From positions 1-9,848 of the forward strand of contig JAEYZH010000053.1 of assembly GCA_023430685.1 (NCBI GenBank): DNA of 9,848 nucleotides. The letters are read 5' to 3'. Shown piece after piece: positions 7,610 through 9,848 of this stretch. Within the stretch, counting starts at the first letter, position 1. Each line of letters opens with the position of its first letter. The translations under genes and the position numbers were made by a program. Below the pieces are notes generated by a model. The model saw only the letters and a program-made list of their open reading frames with translations, was not told the DNA's origin and did not search any database. Source of the DNA: Pseudomonadota bacterium (GTDB lineage: Bacteria; Pseudomonadota; Gammaproteobacteria; Xanthomonadales; Rhodanobacteraceae).

Positions 7610-7627
7610 AAAGCCCCGGCATGGTGC
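7610..7627 (-). promoter_or_regulatory. Leader element shared with hppA (pfp copy)
   Basis: Minus strand GCACCATGCCGGGGCTTT, 23 bases upstream of the pfp start codon; 16 of 18 bases match the hppA copy. The ATG inside it is in frame with pfp but lacks a ribosome-binding site. Confidence 0.45.
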
Positions 7628-7759
7628 GATGCCTCGCGAAAGGGCGCGATCCGCGTCCGACCGGGTCCTGCGATCGGCCCGCCTATCCTGCCCGTTTTCG
7701 CGCGGGTGCGCCGTCCGCCGCGCGCGGCGCTGCGCGCACGGGCCGCGCCACCACGTGGT

Positions 7760-7788
7760 TTGACACACTTTGGGCCAGCCGCTAGCGT
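7760..7788 (+). promoter_or_regulatory. Candidate sigma70 promoter of adk
   Basis: A perfect TTGACA (7760-7765), 17 bases, then TAGCGT (7783-7788; 3/6 to TATAAT). Transcription would start near 7795, with a leader of about 80 bases. An 8-bp palindrome CCACGTGG (7751-7758) abuts the -35. The rest of the 288-bp divergent intergenic region shows no gene. Confidence 0.5.
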
Positions 7789-7874
7789 TACCGCGGTTGC
7801 AGGCGCGCCGTCCTCGGTGCGACCGGCGTGTTCGATCGTGCAGGCAGCGCCCCGCGAGGCGGCATCGGAGCATC

Positions 7875-8456
7875 ATGCGACTCGTTCTACTCGGCGCGCC
7901 CGGATCGGGCAAGGGCACGCAGGCCGAATTGCTGCGGACCGAACTCGGCGTGCCGCACGTGTCCACCGGCGACCTGCTGCGCGCAGCGGTCAAGGCCGGC
8001 ACGCCGCTCGGCCTCCAGGCCAAGTCGGTGATGGAGGCAGGCAAGCTGGTGTCCGACGAGATCGTGCTCGCGATGCTCGAGGAGCGCCTCGCGCGTCCGG
8101 ATGCCGCGGCCGGTTTCATCCTCGACGGCTACCCGCGCAACCTCGCGCAGTGCGAGGCGCTCGAGCGCGTGCTCGAGCGCATCGGCCAGCCGCTCGAAGT
8201 CGCGATCAAGCTGGAGGTGCCGCACGAGCTCATCGTCGAGCGCATCGCAGGCCGTGCCGAGAAGGAAGGCCGCAAGGACGACACGCCCGAAACCGTGCGC
8301 GAGCGCCTGCGTGTATATGCCGAACAGACCGAGCCGGTCGCGGCGCACTTCGCGGCGATCGGCAAGCTCACGACCGTCGACGGCGTGGGCGAGCTCGCCG
8401 ATGTCTCGCGCCGCATCCTCGCCGCGTTGCCGCGCAGCGCGGCTGCGTCCGCTTGA
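7875..8456 (+). CDS. adk: Adenylate kinase (short form)
   Basis: A 193-residue cytoplasmic enzyme for ATP + AMP = 2 ADP. The P-loop GAPGSGKGT (7-15) is at the N-terminus. TGDLLRAAV (31-39) begins the AMP-binding region. FILDGYPR (81-88) holds the conserved Asp84 and Arg88. RIAGRAEKEGRKDDTPETV (123-141) replaces the long zinc-type LID, so this is the short form, close to the ~187 residues usual in xanthomonads, with a slightly longer Ala-rich tail. The ATG at 7875 follows GGAG by four bases and puts the P-loop at the very N-terminus; an in-frame upstream ATG at 7770 would add 35 implausible residues and starts before the predicted transcription start. The gene is divergent from pfp and 90 bp upstream of a membrane-protein gene. 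Confidence 0.96.
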   Translation: MRLVLLGAPGSGKGTQAELLRTELGVPHVSTGDLLRAAVKAGTPLGLQAKSVMEAGKLVSDEIVLAMLEERLARPDAAAGFILDGYPRNLAQCEALERVLERIGQPLEVAIKLEVPHELIVERIAGRAEKEGRKDDTPETVRERLRVYAEQTEPVAAHFAAIGKLTTVDGVGELADVSRRILAALPRSAAASA

Positions 8457-8493
8457 GGCGGCCGAACGGCCGAACGCGTCGACGGTGGCAGGC

Positions 8494-8515
8494 GGGCGCG
8501 ACGCGCAGCGCGCCC
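8494..8515 (+). terminator. GC-rich hairpin after adk
   Basis: A 7-bp stem GGGCGCG/CGCGCCC with an 8-base loop, 38 bases past the adk stop. A smaller CGGCC/GGCCG hairpin sits at 8459-8472. Neither has a T-tract, so readthrough into the next gene is likely. Confidence 0.3.
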
Positions 8516-8546
8516 GGCGCGCCGGTCCATCCGGCGTGATCGTGCG

Positions 8547-9074
8547 ATGAATGCCTTCATCGACCTCGTGGTCGGCCTGTGCCGGCTGCGCCGCGCGCCG
8601 CAGGAGTTCCCGCACGCGCCGCGTCTCGCGGTGCTGCTGCTCGCGGCGGCGACGCTGCTCGACAGTGCGATCGGCGTCGTGCTCGGCGACGGCGACATCG
8701 CGCCGATGCGTTCGCTGCTGTCGAGCACCGTCGTGCTCGGGCTGTGCTGGGTCGCGCTCGCGATCCGCAAGCTCGGCCACCGCTACGTGCAGACCGCGAC
8801 CGCGCTGCTCGCCTGCAGCATCGCGTTCTCGCTGCTGCAGCTCCCGGTCGCGATGATCGCGGGCCCGGTGCCGGAGTCTGCAGCCGAGCTCGGCGCAGCG
8901 CAGATCGTCCTCGGCTGGTTCACGCTCGGCCTGTTCTTCTGGCAGATCGCGGTCAACGCGCACATCGTGCGCCACGCGATGGACTCGAGCTTCGGCTTCG
9001 CGCTCGGCCTCGTCGCGACCTGGGTGCTCGCGTTCTGGGCGCTCGACCACGCGCTGTTCGCGGTGCCGAAGTAG
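8547..9074 (+). CDS. Integral membrane protein of unknown function, five predicted helices
   Basis: A 175-residue protein that I do not recognise. Hydrophobic segments lie at about 27-47, 57-73, 82-105, 117-137 and 148-170. The N-terminal 26 residues include an amphipathic stretch with LRRAP and FPHAP, and the chain ends in VPK. No catalytic or metal-binding motif stands out. The overall shape recalls YIP1-like membrane proteins, but nothing specific supports that name. Codon use has the same GC-rich third positions as adk. The ATG at 8547 has only a weak ribosome-binding site; no better start is visible. It lies 90 bp after adk on the same strand and may share its transcript. It is the last ordinary chromosomal gene before the cassette array. 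Confidence 0.75.
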   Translation: MNAFIDLVVGLCRLRRAPQEFPHAPRLAVLLLAAATLLDSAIGVVLGDGDIAPMRSLLSSTVVLGLCWVALAIRKLGHRYVQTATALLACSIAFSLLQLPVAMIAGPVPESAAELGAAQIVLGWFTLGLFFWQIAVNAHIVRHAMDSSFGFALGLVATWVLAFWALDHALFAVPK

Positions 9075-9427
9075 CGCGTGCGCAGGCGACTGGGCAAGGC
9101 CCGCGAGTCGGCGACGCCTGATGAATGGCCGAGTTGTCCCGCAACCTCCACGACCCACCCTAAACAGCCCGGTCGCGGACCGATCCCTCCACGAACGCCT
9201 TCGAACGGGAGAGATCTGCGGCGTCGACGTGCCTGCTGTTTACACCCCCGCAGTCGCAGGGGTAACTGATACCACCCCGCATTCGAAGTGTTGCGCGCAG
9301 GCCAGTGCCCGAGGACCCCACTCCGGGCTCGTTGAAGCCTTTGATCGGCCGGCGCAATTTTCCTTGACCGGCCTCGAGACTTGCTGAACGATGACGCGCA
9401 ACACCCCGGATCCGGGGTCTATTTGTA
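9075..9427. other. 353-bp intergenic region without a credible gene; hairpin-rich
   Basis: The short open frames here lack ribosome-binding sites and recognisable domains. I looked for an integron-integrase remnant and a tRNA on both strands and saw neither. Visible structure: ACCCC...GGGGT at 9244-9263; a 10-bp inverted repeat GTGTTGCGCG (9288-9297)/CGCGCAACAC (9395-9404); inside it GCCCGAG/CTCCGGGC (9307-9328, one bulge) and GGCCGG/CCGGCC (9347-9373); then a terminator-like hairpin at 9403-9418. TTGACC (9364-9369), 17 bases, AACGAT (9387-9392) could be a weak cassette promoter. Any attI site should lie at the right end. Confidence 0.6.
9403..9418 (+). terminator. Terminator-like hairpin at the edge of the cassette array
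   Basis: ACCCCG-GATC-CGGGGT followed by CTATTTGT on the plus strand: a 6-bp GC-rich stem with a modest T-rich tail. It could end transcription from the membrane-protein gene, or be the central stem of a degenerate att site just before the GTTAGGC at 9428. Confidence 0.4.
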
Positions 9428-9434
9428 GTTAGGC
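9428..9434 (+). other. Integron core site GTTAGGC at the left edge of the array
   Basis: Matches the GTTRRRY core consensus, with crossover after the first G. It may be the attI crossover or the R' of a degenerate attC. A weak R'' partner, GCTGAAC, lies at 9383-9389 and would pair at 6 of 7 positions counting a G-T wobble. Confidence 0.6.
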
Positions 9435-9737
9435 CTGCTGTCCAGCTAATCGGCGTGTGAAGGAAAAGGGGAAGAGCAAAGATGGAACCGGTTTGGGATG
9501 CTGATGACCCCGTGGATCCCAACGGCTCCTTGAACAGCAGAGGCCTTGCTTGCTTTGTAGTCGATGCGCTGCTACGTGCGGGAATTGTCACTCAGGAAAA
9601 TGTTGAGTCTGCTATTGAGGTGGCAACGGAGGAGATCGCCGTGAGACATTTCAGCGGCGAGCTTCGCTACACATGAGCAGCAGGCCTAACAATTCATTCA
9701 AGCCGACACCGCTTCGCGGCGCGGCTTAATTCAGGCG
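9429..9737 (+). mobile_element. Complete integron gene cassette (309 bp)
   Basis: Bounded by two GTTAGGC core sites (9428 and 9737) and holding one plus-strand ORF followed by a 60-bp attC, the standard cassette layout. The first bases, GTTAGGCCTGCTG (9428-9440), are the exact reverse complement of 9678-9690 around R''. That is expected if the circular cassette rebuilds its own attC stem. GC is about 53% over 9421-9660, against about 70% in adk, consistent with foreign origin. Confidence 0.9.
9482..9676 (+). CDS. Cassette-encoded 64-residue protein of unknown function
   Basis: A small acidic protein that I cannot assign. It opens MEPVWDADDPVDPNGSLN, with clustered Asp, then a hydrophobic helix CFVVDALLRAGIV (24-36) and an amphipathic helix ENVESAIEVATEEIAVRHF (39-57). 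There is no signal peptide or membrane span. The ATG at 9482 follows an A/G-rich ribosome-binding region, AAGGGGAAGAGCAAAG, 53 bases into the cassette. The TGA at 9674-9676 lies seven bases before the attC R'' core, as usual for cassette genes. Codon use has many A/T third positions, unlike the neighbouring chromosomal genes. A compact helical fold is inferred; an antitoxin or small adaptor is possible, but nothing in the sequence shows it. Confidence 0.8.
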   Translation: MEPVWDADDPVDPNGSLNSRGLACFVVDALLRAGIVTQENVESAIEVATEEIAVRHFSGELRYT

Positions 9738-9743
9738 TTAGGC
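9684..9743 (+). other. attC: attC recombination site (59-base element), 60 bp
   Basis: R'' GCCTAAC (9684-9690) and R' GTTAGGC (9737-9743) are exact complements. Inside, AAGCCG (9700-9705) pairs with CGGCTT (9722-9727) and CCGC (9709-9712) with GCGG (9716-9719), giving the imperfect hairpin that integron integrases recognise on the bottom strand. Length and sequence are close to the short attC of aadA-type cassettes as I remember it. Crossover falls between G9737 and T9738. Confidence 0.95.
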
Positions 9744-9848
9744 CGCTATGGGCAGGATGTCGACACTCGCAGGTCTAGCTCACAATCTTGCGCATCATGC
9801 AGGCAGTGGGCTTAGCTTCATCTCGCCTCACCTAGCTCAGGCGCTTCG
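9738..9848 (+). mobile_element. Second integron cassette, cut by the window end
   Basis: Begins at the crossover point in the R' of the preceding attC. Only 111 bases are visible and its own attC lies beyond the window. It shows that at least two cassettes are lined up in the same orientation. Confidence 0.8.
9748..9848 (+). CDS. 5' part of the second cassette gene, unknown product
   Basis: Open from ATG 9748 to the window end: 33 codons and no stop, beginning MGRMSTLAGLAHNLAHHAGS. A second ATG at 9757 (Met4) is an equally good start. The first ATG lies four bases after the attC, so the leader is almost absent, as in many cassette genes. The visible part is rich in Ala, Leu and His with no signal peptide pattern. 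I do not recognise the family. Confidence 0.6.
   Translation, partial: MGRMSTLAGLAHNLAHHAGSGLSFISPHLAQAL

Noticed and set aside
4074..7763. Very long plus-strand open frame (about 1229 codons) antisense to hppA and pfp
   Set aside because: Arginine/alanine-rich translation with no domain. Such mirror frames are expected opposite GC-rich genes, and the minus strand carries two clearly recognisable enzymes.
7770..7874. 35-residue N-terminal extension of adenylate kinase
   Set aside because: The extension is Arg-rich, has no ribosome-binding site and begins upstream of the predicted transcription start. The P-loop normally sits at the N-terminus.
9121..9387. Plus-strand 88-codon frame in the intergenic region
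   Set aside because: No ribosome-binding site, no domain and odd composition; it overlaps the hairpin cluster.
9288..9404. GTGTTGCGCG/CGCGCAACAC inverted repeat as a long attC
   Set aside because: attC sites begin with an AAC-ending core and finish with GTT on the top strand. Here the order is GTT then AAC on either strand.
9075..9427. Possible tRNA or integrase remnant in the gap before the cassettes
   Set aside because: TTCGAA occurs at 9200, but no matching T-stem or acceptor stem was found, and no translated frame shows tyrosine-recombinase motifs.
9160..9591. Minus-strand 143-codon frame
   Set aside because: It runs antisense through the cassette gene and across the integron core site, so it would not be a natural unit.

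Overview
The window is about 70% GC chromosomal DNA, dropping to roughly 53% in the last ~430 bases. Gene content (adk, a PPi-dependent phosphofructokinase with a GGNDS/PKTVDND active site, and a K+-independent H+-pumping pyrophosphatase, side by side) and GTAG-headed palindromic repeats point to a gammaproteobacterium of the Xanthomonadales/Lysobacterales. The genus cannot be read from the sequence.

Layout, left to right. 1-378: two tandem copies of a 154-bp unit built from GTAG...CTAC inverted repeats (REP/BIME type); no gene. 379-3827 (minus): a two-gene operon of a lipoprotein S9 prolyl oligopeptidase and a secreted thioredoxin-fold protein, joined by an ATGA stop/start overlap. 3828-4118: peptidase promoter region, another REP pair, and a 15-bp perfect hairpin just past the hppA stop. 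4119-7586 (minus): pfp followed by hppA, two pyrophosphate enzymes 150 bp apart whose leaders share a 16/18-bp element. 7587-7874: divergent intergenic region with a TTGACA promoter for adk. 7875-9074 (plus): adk and a five-helix membrane protein of unknown function. 9075-9427: no convincing gene, several nested hairpins. 9428-9848: start of an integron gene-cassette array, with one complete 309-bp cassette (64-aa orphan protein plus a 60-bp attC) and the 5' part of a second cassette ORF.

How it works together: PFP can phosphorylate fructose 6-phosphate with PPi or make PPi in reverse, while HppA couples PPi hydrolysis to proton export. The pair forms a PPi-based energy module, and Adk next door balances adenine nucleotides. 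The peptidase and thioredoxin-fold proteins are both exported and probably act in the cell envelope.

The most notable part is the right end. Cassette orientation puts attI on the left, yet no integrase gene lies between the membrane-protein gene and the first core site. This suggests an integrase-less attC cluster, a lost or displaced intI, or cassettes inserted at a secondary site.
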